Assembly (NCBI GenBank): GCA_900208305.1
Contig: OAPG01000016.1
Span: 434,001-498,000 of the forward strand
Source of the DNA: Melanopsichium pennsylvanicum
Taxonomy: Eukaryota > Basidiomycota > Ustilaginomycetes > Ustilaginales
Length of the DNA stretch: 64,000 nucleotides
Reading direction: 5' to 3'
A program made the position numbers and the translations under genes. The first letter of the stretch is position 1. Each line of letters starts with the position of its first letter. Shown here piece after piece: positions 10,712-20,282 of the stretch. The notes below the pieces were generated by a model. The model was not told the DNA's origin and made no database searches. It worked only from the letters and a program-made list of their open reading frames with translations.

Positions 10712-13501
10712 TCAGACTTCTTCGTCCATAGCCATGCGGTCGACGCCGGCAGTACTGTTATCAAGGTATACTACCCTCTTGCCCTCGTGCTCCAACACTG
10801 CTACCGTCTGCTTGTTCATGTTGACCGCCATCTTGGCAGCTTTGAAGTCTTTCTCAAATTCTGTTGCCCTGCTCGGCACTACCTCAACCATCGCTTCGCT
10901 ACCGAAGGGGAGCTGCGCTATGTTGAATGCGAGCAAAACGCTCGTGTCCGTGGAGAGAAGAGAAGCTAACACGAGCACTTCCGTGTCACCGTAGAAACCG
11001 ATATCGAGCAAAGCCATTGGTTGTTCGGTGGCGGCAGCAAAGTGCACGATCGTAGGCTCGAGATATCCGGTTCGGACTACGACGACTGAGCTCGGCGAAG
11101 CAACAGGTGAAGACGGGAAAGGCCGGAGGATGTAAGCGGAGAGCAAGGTCTCGCCAGATACGAAAGTCGTTGCGAGAACACGGGAGGTCGCATCGGCAAT
11201 ATCTGTGATGGTGGAGGACGAAATTGAAAGTGCCGGTGCTGGTTCTTGCGTTAATTTCCACTCTCCCTTGATGGAGTGCGACGTGGATATCAGAACCTCG
11301 CAATTCTGCAATCCTCCATCGAGAAGCTTGGGGAGCTGACCGCCTAGCATCTCTATGGCTCTCGTTAGTGTTGGTATGATGGGCAGTAAACCTGTCTTTC
11401 CGCTCTTCACTGTCTCCCCTTCTTCCTCCCCTTGCCTGCCTTTTGTGTTTGCAGAAGCAGTAATGGCCAAAAACTTCCCGGCTTTCTCCAACATCTCTTT
11501 CAGCGACGCCTTTTGTTCTGACTGAACAAATTGAGCTACGTCTTTTTCCGACTCGGCCCTACTCCCAAGCATCTTGTCCAAAGCCTCGTTCTCAAATCCT
11601 CTCTCTATGTACCCGGCTACCGTATGCACATCATAGGTGATTGGCAGCCTGGGCTCGTCCTGATCTTGCTTGATCCTCTCTTGCCTTTCCCTTTCCGTTC
11701 TACACCATCGATAGAACTCTTGCGAGATCAACGCTTCTGTATCTACCTCTTCAGCAAGGGTCAGAGCTGCATCAAGGGTCGCTTGTAAAACTTTCAACAC
11801 GTTCTCCAGCCCCTTGGATTCTTCTTGCATACCGTGAAATCGTGTGACTCCGAGTAAGCCTGAAAGAGCAATGATACACCTTTCCAGACTCGGCCTGAGA
11901 GATTCCCAGATAAGTCTCTTAAGGCCGTACAAAGCGGCATGAGCATCCTTCTCAAGCCTCGAAAGCACACCTTCAGTGAGGTTTCCCAGCAAAAATTGCT
12001 CAGCGGCAGGTCCAGCACGACCGGTGAGAAGCACACTGATCAATTCGTACTTCATGTCTCCTCCAAAATTCACACCAAGATCATCGATGTTTTTGCTCCA
12101 CTCGGATGTGACCTTCTTGTCGAAGTCTGTGGAATAGACTTGCTGTAGCGCTGAGGCTGTATCAAGGGCGTAGCCGAGGTAGAACCGGAGGAGGTGGGAT
12201 GCTCGGCTGACTGAGAGGATCCGCTCTCGGACTGAGCTGGGTGCGTAGCGTGTGGTCGGGGGTAAGGGAAGCCGAAGATGGATGTTTGAAACAGCAGCGT
12301 TCATTGTTGCTGAGATCACAGTCAGGCGCGTCAGGTCGCGAAAGATCAAGAGAGCTTGTGATGGTCCAAGGTGCTGCTGCGCTTGTGGACCATCTTGTCC
12401 CGTAAGCTGAGGCAGTCGGAGAGCCTCGATTTTGGTCTGACCATCGAGCACGATGTCAATATTGCCGCTCCTGAGGTGAGAGACGAGAACGACACTATCC
12501 GGGAACAGCGGCAATACAGCGTCCTCGTCCAGGCTTAGACTTGCATCTCCACCTTCCAACAATCCCAAATCGGCATTTCCTTTCGCTAGGAATGGAATAC
12601 TCGCTAGCGCCCCTCTGCCTTGCAAAGCGAGCTGACTCGGGAACTGAAAGCTCGGCGGGGGTTTTTGACCGCTCATTTGCATCATTCTAAGCTGATGTGG
12701 CATGAGGTTACCTCCACCGCCGGCACTTGCAAACGTATCTGCCGCGGGCAATGCTGGGAGGCATGGAAGCTTGCTTAGGAGAGTTTCGCTACTGGCGTCT
12801 GTTGCAGCTTCTGTAAATGAGGTCTTTGTTCCTGATTCGATGTCTTGCCATTGCATCGTCATTGGGGAGTCAAGGTAGACTACGTTGGGAGGAATGTCGC
12901 TGTGGGGACCAACTCTGACCGTTGAAAGCAAATGCCCATCTTGCACGGAGTATGTACGCAGAAATGTGCTAGCTCTGCCACCGGAAGTCGAGGTCGACGC
13001 AACGGGTGATCGTCGCACACTCGCGAGCACACCGATCCTGTCACCCTTTGGACTCCAAGCAACATCATGCAAAACTACATCCTCGTGCTCCTGCTGTGTG
13101 ACCCCCGCCTTATCCATGACTTTATCAAACTCAAGACTTACACTCCATATAATGCTGCTGTCATCGCCCATTCTCCAAAGTACCAGATGAATCTGCGGTC
13201 CACGTTTCGGTTCTGGCGCAACCGCACCGCCAGCAGCAGCTTGTGCCCCTCGATTTCGAGCAGCAAGCATTCGCTGGACCAATGCGAACTGGGCCGCGGA
13301 CATTCCCGGGGGTGCGGTTGCAGCGGGAATTGAAGCGGAGGCGGAATCCTTGACGAGTAGGAGAACAAGGTCCATCCGAGGGTTGGTGGAAGTACGAAGT
13401 AAGATCGAGGGTTTTTCAAGGATCGTGTCGGCAAGGACTGGAAACATGCCTATCTGGCTGCCATCTCCGGCAAAGGAGCCGTCAGCGAGTGGGATAGACA
13501 T
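10712..13501 (-). CDS. APC4: Anaphase-promoting complex subunit 4
   Basis: A single 929-codon frame starts at ATG 13501 (MSIPLADGSFAGDGSQ). The N-terminal third has the divergent WD40 layout of Apc4: HLVLWRMGDDSSIIWSVSLE, then DVAWSPKGDRIGVLA, about residues 50-170. The centre (about 470-620) has the conserved helical Apc4 domain, with GLKRLIWESLRPSLERCIIA and LSGLLGVTRF. The protein is a scaffold of the APC/C platform that links Apc5 and Apc1 and supports ubiquitylation of mitotic substrates in the nucleus. Length fits the family (about 700-950). No intron is seen. The gene lies 380 bp downstream of the ETF-alpha stop in the same orientation; the two are separate transcription units by fungal norms. 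An acidic or low-complexity insert between the WD40 and helical parts is usual for smut proteins. Confidence 0.85.
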   Translation of the reverse strand: MSIPLADGSFAGDGSQIGMFPVLADTILEKPSILLRTSTNPRMDLVLLLVKDSASASIPAATAPPGMSAAQFALVQRMLAARNRGAQAAAGGAVAPEPKRGPQIHLVLWRMGDDSSIIWSVSLEFDKVMDKAGVTQQEHEDVVLHDVAWSPKGDRIGVLASVRRSPVASTSTSGGRASTFLRTYSVQDGHLLSTVRVGPHSDIPPNVVYLDSPMTMQWQDIESGTKTSFTEAATDASSETLLSKLPCLPALPAADTFASAGGGGNLMPHQLRMMQMSGQKPPPSFQFPSQLALQGRGALASIPFLAKGNADLGLLEGGDASLSLDEDAVLPLFPDSVVLVSHLRSGNIDIVLDGQTKIEALRLPQLTGQDGPQAQQHLGPSQALLIFRDLTRLTVISATMNAAVSNIHLRLPLPPTTRYAPSSVRERILSVSRASHLLRFYLGYALDTASALQQVYSTDFDKKVTSEWSKNIDDLGVNFGGDMKYELISVLLTGRAGPAAEQFLLGNLTEGVLSRLEKDAHAALYGLKRLIWESLRPSLERCIIALSGLLGVTRFHGMQEESKGLENVLKVLQATLDAALTLAEEVDTEALISQEFYRWCRTERERQERIKQDQDEPRLPITYDVHTVAGYIERGFENEALDKMLGSRAESEKDVAQFVQSEQKASLKEMLEKAGKFLAITASANTKGRQGEEEGETVKSGKTGLLPIIPTLTRAIEMLGGQLPKLLDGGLQNCEVLISTSHSIKGEWKLTQEPAPALSISSSTITDIADATSRVLATTFVSGETLLSAYILRPFPSSPVASPSSVVVVRTGYLEPTIVHFAAATEQPMALLDIGFYGDTEVLVLASLLSTDTSVLLAFNIAQLPFGSEAMVEVVPSRATEFEKDFKAAKMAVNMNKQTVAVLEHEGKRVVYLDNSTAGVDRMAMDEEV

Positions 13502-13881
13502 GGTAGAATGGCTTCAGGATGGCGCTATCTACTCATGATGTTGTGTCTGAGGAGAAGGGATGGATGGGAAAAGTTTTGGAAGTAGGGTCGAGAGCGTCAG
13601 AACAACGTGAAAGTCTCATGTGTTGGTCTCGTTTAGAAATTACACGGCGAGCGACCGTGCATTTCGCCGTGGCTGGCGTTACGCGTAAGTCGCCGTCTCG
13701 CGAGGTCAATAAAATAATCACAACGCAGGTTGCGAGAATGCTGTTCTCACAGGCGCATGGGCGTTCCAGGGAGTTGGCTGAATCGCTCAAGCAAGTTGTA
13801 TCAATCAAGCTGAGCGTAAACGGAATCAAAGTGTTTTATTTATAGTTTGTAAATGCGAAAGATACAGGATGGCCACCGCGC
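13502..13881. promoter_or_regulatory. Intergenic region between ETF-alpha and APC4
   Basis: These 380 bp carry the ETF-alpha terminator and the APC4 promoter on the minus strand. An AT-rich patch lies near 13830-13850, just past the ETF-alpha stop. I see no gene or RNA here. Confidence 0.4.
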
Positions 13882-15028
13882 TTACTTGATCTTCTCGAGC
13901 ATCTCGGGCACGGCGTCGTACAAGTCTGCGACAAGACCCAAGTCGGCCACCTGGAAGATGGGCGCATCAGCATCCTTGTTGATTGCGACAATGGTCTTGC
14001 TGTCCTTCATACCTGCCAAGTGCTGAATAGCTCCCGAGATACCGACTGCAACGTAGAGCTCAGGAGCGATGATCTTACCAGTCTGACCAACTTGGAGAGC
14101 GTTGTCGGCATACCCAGCGTCGACAGCGGCACGCGAAGCACCAACAGCGGCGTTGAGCTGATCGGCGAGAGGCTCAATGTACTTTACAAAGTTGTCTGCC
14201 GACTTGAGTGCACGTCCACCCGAGACGACACGGGATGCAGTGGCGAGATCGGGACGAGAAGACTCGGAAACTTTCTCCTCGATGAAATCGGTCAAGGACT
14301 CAACGCCTTCGGGCTTGACCTCTTCGGTAGTAGCAGATCCACCTTCCTGAGCGGCAGCGTCGAAAGCTGTACCACGAACGGTGAAGACCTTGACCTTGTC
14401 GCTTGACTTGAGTGTGGCGATTGCGTTACCGGCATAGATGGGGCGGATGAAAGTGTCCTCGCCTTCGAGGCCAATGATGTCGGAAACCTGGGAAGAATCG
14501 AGGAGAGCAGCAGCACGGGGGAAGATGTCCCGGCCAACTGCGGTGTGACCGGTGCAGACGTGAGTGTAAGAGTTGGACTCAACAATCTTTTTGAGGAGAG
14601 GGGCGAGGGGCTCTGAGAGGCTATTGGCGAAATCGGCGTGCTTAGCGTAGAGGACCTTTTTAAGGCCAGGAAGCCTGCCATGAACGAAGCAGTCAAGTAG
14701 AATCGGTAACAAAAAATCAGCAATCAAGTCTATGTGGAAGCGAACGAGCAGCAATTGTTCTATGGTGAATTTGCGAAGAGACTCACTTAGCAGCCTTGTC
14801 TGCAACATCGGCAGCCTCATTTTCGCCGCCGACGACGAGCGCATCGATGTCACCTCCAAGCTTCTGAGCTGCGGTGAGTGCGGAAAGAGTAGCGGGGTTG
14901 AAAACGCCCTTCTTGTGCTCGAGGAAGACGAGGGTGTTGGCGAGGTCGACACGAGAAGTGGCGAAACCTCGACTGAGAGGCATGGTGCGACGCAGCGAAA
15001 GACGAGGAAGCATGGCAGTGGCGATCAT
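13882..15028 (-). CDS. ETFA: Electron transfer flavoprotein alpha subunit, mitochondrial
   Basis: Two exons on the minus strand, 15028-14787 and 14674-13882, are joined across a 112-bp intron (donor GTGAGT, acceptor CAG, phase 2), giving 344 residues. The join restores the family sequence DKAAKLPGLKKVLYAKH. The N-terminus (MLPRLSLRRTMPLSRGFATS) is an Arg/Ser-rich mitochondrial presequence. The C-terminal half has the FAD-binding ETF-alpha domain: RPDLATASRVVSGGRALKS, then GQTGKIIAPELYVAVGISGA and IQHLAG, then INKDADAPIFQVADLGLVAD. The heterodimer with ETF-beta passes electrons from acyl-CoA and other dehydrogenases to ETF:quinone oxidoreductase. Length matches the family (about 330-350). It shares a divergent promoter with the DHH gene at 15770. 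Confidence 0.93.
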
Positions 15029-15769
15029 TATCGTTGCGAGGTAATTGCGTGATGCAGATGATCGAAATTTGATGATGAATTGAGAACGAATGGAGTTAAG
15101 GTGTGGGGATGTGGTGTAATACCAACTTGACAGAGCTGTGCATTTGGCTGTTCACGGATCACTTCGGCCAATCCGCTATTGCTGTACACTAAATTTATAA
15201 TATTTTAATACAGTCACACACAGTCACATACAGTCAAAAAGTCACCTTGCGAATTTGGGTTCGCTTTCAACATGCTCAATTTCCCGCGACCGGCTCACCC
15301 GACGCTTCACACCCGAAAACCTTGCTAGAAAAGTGAGGCTCACGGGCGCGGAACTCTCAGTATTTACTTAATTGCAATGTTTAGCTGTGCATTCAGGAGC
15401 TCTAACAATGAGACCCCCTTCAAATTCCGACTTCCGAAGTAAATTGCAAGCTTCATGCAGATGACGTGAGGCCAAAGTGCCTGCTGCATGCATGCATACA
15501 GTCATTCGTCTAAAGAGAAGGGGATCGGTCTAATTCTCGAGTGTGCTTGTGGCTCTGGCTGATAATAGATGACCCCACCTTTGTTGCCAGCAATGACAGC
15601 TTTGAGACGGTGATCCCTTTTTCAACAAGCCCCTTACCACCATCACCCGCATCCGCAGATCGGCACGACAACTGCTCCTTGTAACTTAATCCGCTCCATT
15701 CCCAGCTGGTGCATGGTGCGTGGTGCGATTTGCCCAACCTCGTCGAGGCAAAGGTGACTGCCACAAGGA
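15029..15769. promoter_or_regulatory. Divergent promoter region of ETF-alpha and the DHH gene
   Basis: These 741 bp separate two divergent starts. They include a strongly AT-rich core (about 15190-15210) directly followed by a degenerate AGTCACAC array (15212-15238). The remainder is unremarkable, and no gene was recognised. Confidence 0.5.
15212..15238. repeat. AGTCAC-type tandem repeat upstream of ETF-alpha
   Basis: Three AGTCA-containing units spaced 10 bp apart (AGTCACACAC, AGTCACATAC, AGTCAAAA) follow an AT-rich core 184 bp upstream of the ETF-alpha ATG. The motif is the same as in the array at 5183-5208. Confidence 0.6.
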
Positions 15770-17368
15770 ATGTCATCTGGACGGGCTCTCCGCTGCATCG
15801 GAACATTGGTACCTATAACAGCTCCACTCACTAATGGCTTGCCAAGATTGCTTTCATCTAAAGCTTGCAACACGATGTCCAAGCGCGCCTCCTCATCTGT
15901 ATCCACCACAGCAACTGCCTCACCCGGCAAGCGCACCAAGGCAGGTTTGTCAACCACAAAATCTAAAGCCAAATCCCCATCTCCGCCTGTAACGGCACCT
16001 CTCCAAGTCGCCCGCCTCTCCTCGACCCATCCAGAATGGCCAGCTCCACTTTATCGCATCACCGAAGCCACCGACTTTCTTCGCGCATGTGCAGCCTCGC
16101 CAATCACAGACAGGATTCTACTCGTGCCTGACAAAGATGCAGACGGACTCTGCAGCGGCGTCATTCTCTACCGAACCCTAGTAGATGCTCTCGGAATTTC
16201 TCCCAATCGCATAGACATCCACCTGATGACAAAGGGCAGCAACCCTTCCGCCTCTGCTCAACGCGAAGCAATGACGGCCTACAATGCAAAATGGATCATT
16301 GTTCTTGACCAAGGTTCCCGTAATGGGCCGGCCCTCGTACCAGGTGCTGAGCTAGGCTGGAAATCAGACAGAATGAATGCTGTGCGAACCATGGTCGTCG
16401 ACCACCATTGGCTAGAAGAAGCAAGCAGTGGACCGGAAGGTTCTCTTATGCTCAACGCATGTCATCATAAACCTGTGGCTACGGCCTCGCTTTTAACGTG
16501 GGTGCTTTGCCGCCCGCTGTGGTCCTCGAACGAAGCAGCAGAGGAAAAAATCGACTATGTAGCAGTCTTGGGTACCATGGGTGATCTTTCTGTCAACGTG
16601 GACTGGTCCCCACCGTTCCCCGACTTGACTCCCGAAGTCAAAAAATGGACCAAGAAGCGTCTGGGTTCCGCCATAGCTCTACTCAACGCACCTAGACGCA
16701 CGCCCCAGTTCGATGTGATTACCGCTTGGAGCGCACTCTTATCTTCGATTTCACCTTTGACCATCTTGGACCCTGCGACAAACAAGCATGCCGCGAGGTT
16801 GTACGAAGCTCGGGACGCAGTAGGCTTGGAAACGGAACGATGTACACATACACCTCCCAAATTTAGCAAAGACGGCAGGGTAGCACTCCTCCGCATCACC
16901 TCGCCTTACCAGGTTCATCCAAGCATCGCCACTCGCTGGACCGGCGCGTTGAAGAGCAACAAACTTCAAGTGGTAATGTGTGCCAACAACGGGTATACCG
17001 ATGGGCTGGTCAACTTCAGCTGTAGGATCGCTCATGTGGCCAAGAGGAGGGGAGAAGAGGTCAACATCATTCAAGTACTAAATAGCTACGCGGATAGAGA
17101 CCAGAAATGGAAGGAGGAGCTCATGAGCGAATTGAAGGGGAATGCATTTAACGGTCACCCTCAAGCAAGTGGTGGCATCTTTCCGACAAATCACTGGCAC
17201 AAATACTTGGACTTGATGGAGATCGGTGTCAAGCCGGATGCTGACGAAAAAGCAGTCGGAAAAGGAGGCGGAGGAAAAGCGGCAAAGCCGGTGCAAAAGA
17301 ACAATTTGTTGAGTATGGGATTCTCTACTTCGCCCAAGAAGAAGGTTGAACAGGACCTAAAGTCGTGA
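15770..17368 (+). CDS. DHH/DHHA1-family phosphoesterase (RecJ-like)
   Basis: The frame is 532 codons from ATG 15770, or 497 from ATG 15875 (MSKRASSS). The DHH ligands are all present: motif I DKDADGL (about residue 122), motif II VLDQGSRNG, motif III VVDHHW, motif IV GTMGDLS. The C-terminus has a DHHA1-like GHPQASGGIF. The protein should therefore be an active Mn/Mg-dependent phosphoesterase of the RecJ superfamily; whether the substrate is single-stranded DNA, oligonucleotide or small phosphate ester cannot be read from sequence. The segment between the two ATGs is Arg/Ser-rich without acidic residues (MSSGRALRCIGTLVPITAPL) and looks like a mitochondrial presequence. A Lys-rich tail ends KKKVEQDLKS. 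It converges with Ku80 with 108 bp between stop codons. Confidence 0.8.
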   Translation: MSSGRALRCIGTLVPITAPLTNGLPRLLSSKACNTMSKRASSSVSTTATASPGKRTKAGLSTTKSKAKSPSPPVTAPLQVARLSSTHPEWPAPLYRITEATDFLRACAASPITDRILLVPDKDADGLCSGVILYRTLVDALGISPNRIDIHLMTKGSNPSASAQREAMTAYNAKWIIVLDQGSRNGPALVPGAELGWKSDRMNAVRTMVVDHHWLEEASSGPEGSLMLNACHHKPVATASLLTWVLCRPLWSSNEAAEEKIDYVAVLGTMGDLSVNVDWSPPFPDLTPEVKKWTKKRLGSAIALLNAPRRTPQFDVITAWSALLSSISPLTILDPATNKHAARLYEARDAVGLETERCTHTPPKFSKDGRVALLRITSPYQVHPSIATRWTGALKSNKLQVVMCANNGYTDGLVNFSCRIAHVAKRRGEEVNIIQVLNSYADRDQKWKEELMSELKGNAFNGHPQASGGIFPTNHWHKYLDLMEIGVKPDADEKAVGKGGGGKAAKPVQKNNLLSMGFSTSPKKKVEQDLKS

Positions 17369-17476
17369 CCTCTACACGGAATCACAGTCATGTTCATCTC
17401 GAAATGGTCTTTGTGTGATCTTGCTGCGATCAGGGCTCGTTTTATGGAGCAACACTGCAACGCAAATGAGATGGAA

Positions 17477-19927
17477 TTAGATCTCCTCAGTGTCCGTAAA
17501 TACCCGGGCATCCTCTGGTGTCACATCACTCTGCCCTGCCTCATCTTCTTTCTCCGTCACCAAGCCCAACTCCAAATTGCCCTTCACCGTCCCCTCCCAG
17601 AACTCCTTGTGTCTTTTCAACAGCATCTTTTTTAGCCCCCGGACGAAAGAGTTCCAGTTGATCGCCTCCTCGTATTCCTGAGCAACCTTCTTTCCCGCCT
17701 TCATGCACTCTGCTACGAGGCCGTACTTTTTGTCCTCGGTCAAGTGGTTGATGGTAGCGTACAGCGATGTCATGGCTTTCGTGACATCATCCTTCTCTAC
17801 CTTGTCCAAAAGGTCTTTCACTGGATCCGAAAGGCGTAGCAGCGGTCTCGTGGAAATGATCTGCAGTGACGGTGATTCGAGCTTCGCGGTGGGTACAGAA
17901 GCAGACTCACCCTCGTCCTCAGTTGCAGAGTCGTCCTCGTCGTTGAGAACATTGATCCTCTTCTCCCTTTGACTCTCCTCACCACCAGCACCTCCTTGCG
18001 TTGTTTCCAAGCGGGCGAATTTGCTGATTTCTCCTTCTGCCTGCGACTTTGAAGCCCCCGCGCGTGCATCATCCTGCATCGCACTCAGGGTCCTCTTCTT
18101 CCTATCTGCATTACCCTTTGGTGGCACGTACGCGATCTTGAACCGATCCCGACACAAATTCGCTGCATCCGTGGCTTTTTTCCTCACCTTCAATGGCGCT
18201 TCTAAGAACTTGACCAATTCAGGATGAGGGCTCGGCAGATGTTTTGCATCGGGATGGACGAATCTGTGCCTAACAGCAGTCTTCAGCCCGTGAATGGCGG
18301 GATTACACGAGTCGAGCACGCCGAACCATTTGTCTGGGAGTTCGAGGCTGTCGACAAAGGCATCCATCGCTTCCTGATCCTCGTTGTCCGGGATCGTCGG
18401 GCCAGTCCGGAGCTCTGTGCCGTCGGTGGTGATGACTCGGTCGAGAGGCGGGAAGGGGAAGCGGCGCAAGTCTTCCCTGAAAGGCGCTTTGGTGTAGAAA
18501 AAGTAGTCGTTGTGATCCTCGACTTTGGGCTTGAGGATGCCCAACTCTGGCTCAGCACCGTCTTTTCGGACCAATCGCACTACCGCGAGAACGCCCATCT
18601 CCACCATTGCCTTAACTAACGTTGAGACCTGCAGCTGCGCTTTGATTTGCGCATGGTCGGCAAAGGCGTACCAGATCTGATCCATGTTGTATTCCCTCCT
18701 ATAGGCCGATGCATTGACAAAGTGCAAGATTTCCATGGACTTGTGCGTTTCCATATTGCCAAAGGATTCGTCAGGAACGGGGATGAGAGAGGCACCCAGC
18801 TTCCACGCACGAGTGAAACTGGATTCTGAATCAGCCGGGAGTGGCTCCGGCTCCTGCTTCGCGTTGGCCACTGCAGCCAACTGATCCAGCAGGAAGTACT
18901 CCCTTTTCAGATCAGCGCGGTACACGACGGTGGATTCTGGGCCTTCATCCTTGACCAGAGCGGTGGGTGTCGAAGTTGGATTGAGACGATTTCTTCTCGC
19001 CTCTTCACGCTTGCGTTCTGCCTCAGCATCGCTGGTCTCACGCGCGAGTCTAGAGATCTTGCTCTGCGTCATGGGCCGAGCTACATCGGTCATCTTGTAC
19101 AATGCTATCGGAATCTGAAAAGATTCGTCGGAAGGGAGACCTTCAGGATGGCCAAAGCTGAGGATTGTTTTCGAAGGTGCGGGTTTTGTCACTTGGATAT
19201 TTGGCATTGCAGACTGCGCCAAGGCAGAAGCAGCTGTAGCAAATCCCGCTGTTGGAATTTGAGCAAGGAATTGCTGCCAAAAGTGCTCGTTGCGCTGCTT
19301 GACCTTATCATTCCCTTCAAGTTTGAGACCGTCTTTGGGATCGTCAAAGTCGACGCCGAGGAGTCGCAGAGAGATGTTTTCGTCCTGTAGCTTTTGTTGG
19401 ATTGCATCTGCACCGTCGTAACTGAATGTGGATCGGCCATCGGTGATGAGGTAGACTGTGCGCTTCCAGGTGTTTTTTTGCGAAGCCTTGATGCCGCCTT
19501 TCTCGGTCTCACTGGAGAGCTGAATGGCATCGACGAGCGCAGCGAGAGGATCTGCATTGGGAGCCTTTTGATCAGAATGGACTGCGCGTAGGCTCTGCAC
19601 AAGATCTAAAGTGTCGAGCGTAGGAAGGGCTGGCAAGAAGATCTCGTCAATACCTTGATAGTCGACTAGATCGGGGATGGAGTTATTGGTGCGGGGCGAA
19701 CCATAAGTGATGATGGCAACTCGAGTAGTCTTTAGCCCACGCAGGATTACCTCTGCGATGCGCGTTGATATAAACTCGCAGACCCATTGCAAATGTGTTG
19801 TGGAGCGTGTTCGGCGTTCAAAAGACTGGGTTTCGGTGACGATGCGATCCTCCACGGTGCGTGTCTCGCCCATGCGGGCGGAAATGTCGATGACAAAGAG
19901 GGTGATGGTGTTGGACTCAACGCTCAT
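17477..19927 (-). CDS. KU80: Ku80, DNA end-binding subunit of NHEJ
   Basis: 816 codons from ATG 19927 (MSVESNTITLFVIDISARM). The frame is open upstream, but the next residues are not conserved-looking and contain no earlier ATG. The N-terminal vWA-like domain (about 1-230) has FVIDISARMG and TRVAIITYGSPRTNN. The Ku beta-barrel core follows (about 260-500), with VVYRADLKREYFLLDQL and LPDKWFGVLDSCNPA. An acidic, SUMO/linker-like stretch (NVLNDEDDSATEDEGES) leads to the C-terminal helical domain (VAQEYEEAINWNSFVRGLKK). Ku80 pairs with Ku70 to thread onto DNA ends, start non-homologous end joining and protect telomeres. The tail ends DTEEI with no obvious DNA-PKcs-binding motif, as expected in fungi. 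Confidence 0.9.
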   Translation of the reverse strand: MSVESNTITLFVIDISARMGETRTVEDRIVTETQSFERRTRSTTHLQWVCEFISTRIAEVILRGLKTTRVAIITYGSPRTNNSIPDLVDYQGIDEIFLPALPTLDTLDLVQSLRAVHSDQKAPNADPLAALVDAIQLSSETEKGGIKASQKNTWKRTVYLITDGRSTFSYDGADAIQQKLQDENISLRLLGVDFDDPKDGLKLEGNDKVKQRNEHFWQQFLAQIPTAGFATAASALAQSAMPNIQVTKPAPSKTILSFGHPEGLPSDESFQIPIALYKMTDVARPMTQSKISRLARETSDAEAERKREEARRNRLNPTSTPTALVKDEGPESTVVYRADLKREYFLLDQLAAVANAKQEPEPLPADSESSFTRAWKLGASLIPVPDESFGNMETHKSMEILHFVNASAYRREYNMDQIWYAFADHAQIKAQLQVSTLVKAMVEMGVLAVVRLVRKDGAEPELGILKPKVEDHNDYFFYTKAPFREDLRRFPFPPLDRVITTDGTELRTGPTIPDNEDQEAMDAFVDSLELPDKWFGVLDSCNPAIHGLKTAVRHRFVHPDAKHLPSPHPELVKFLEAPLKVRKKATDAANLCRDRFKIAYVPPKGNADRKKRTLSAMQDDARAGASKSQAEGEISKFARLETTQGGAGGEESQREKRINVLNDEDDSATEDEGESASVPTAKLESPSLQIISTRPLLRLSDPVKDLLDKVEKDDVTKAMTSLYATINHLTEDKKYGLVAECMKAGKKVAQEYEEAINWNSFVRGLKKMLLKRHKEFWEGTVKGNLELGLVTEKEDEAGQSDVTPEDARVFTDTEEI

Positions 19928-20282
19928 ACTGGTACAAGCGCGGCCATTAGTGACCCCTGGGGTATATTGAAGAAGGATGGTGGTGGAGAGAAGAGAAGGG
20001 AAGGCAAGTGTTGTCAAGCTGAGTCAAAGAGAGGTATTGGCGCAAATGCACACGCGAGCTGATGAATGCACAAAAATCAACCCAATGCTCAGCACACTAC
20101 TAACACTAGCCGGGGACAGTATAGCAGTCGCGCCGCCGATTGCTCAGCTCGAAATTCTTAATCATGCGCAGGGTTGAACAACACTTGATACGATACAGTG
20201 TGCGCTACTTTCATCATGGTCTGAATGGTCTGAAATGATGTGAGATAAGATAAGTGTGCATTGGCGAGGATGAGAGTACGTC
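19928..20282. promoter_or_regulatory. Ku80 promoter and isochorismatase 3' region
   Basis: 355 bp between two minus-strand genes. This region should contain the 3' end of the isochorismatase-family transcript and the Ku80 promoter. No further feature was recognised. Confidence 0.4.

Noticed and set aside
15190..15210. AT-rich core as a replication origin
   Set aside because: It is only AT-rich promoter-like sequence; no consensus exists to support an origin call from sequence alone.
19928..20017. N-terminal extension of Ku80 upstream of 19927
   Set aside because: The frame is open but has no ATG, and the conserved vWA strand starts just after the ATG at 19927.
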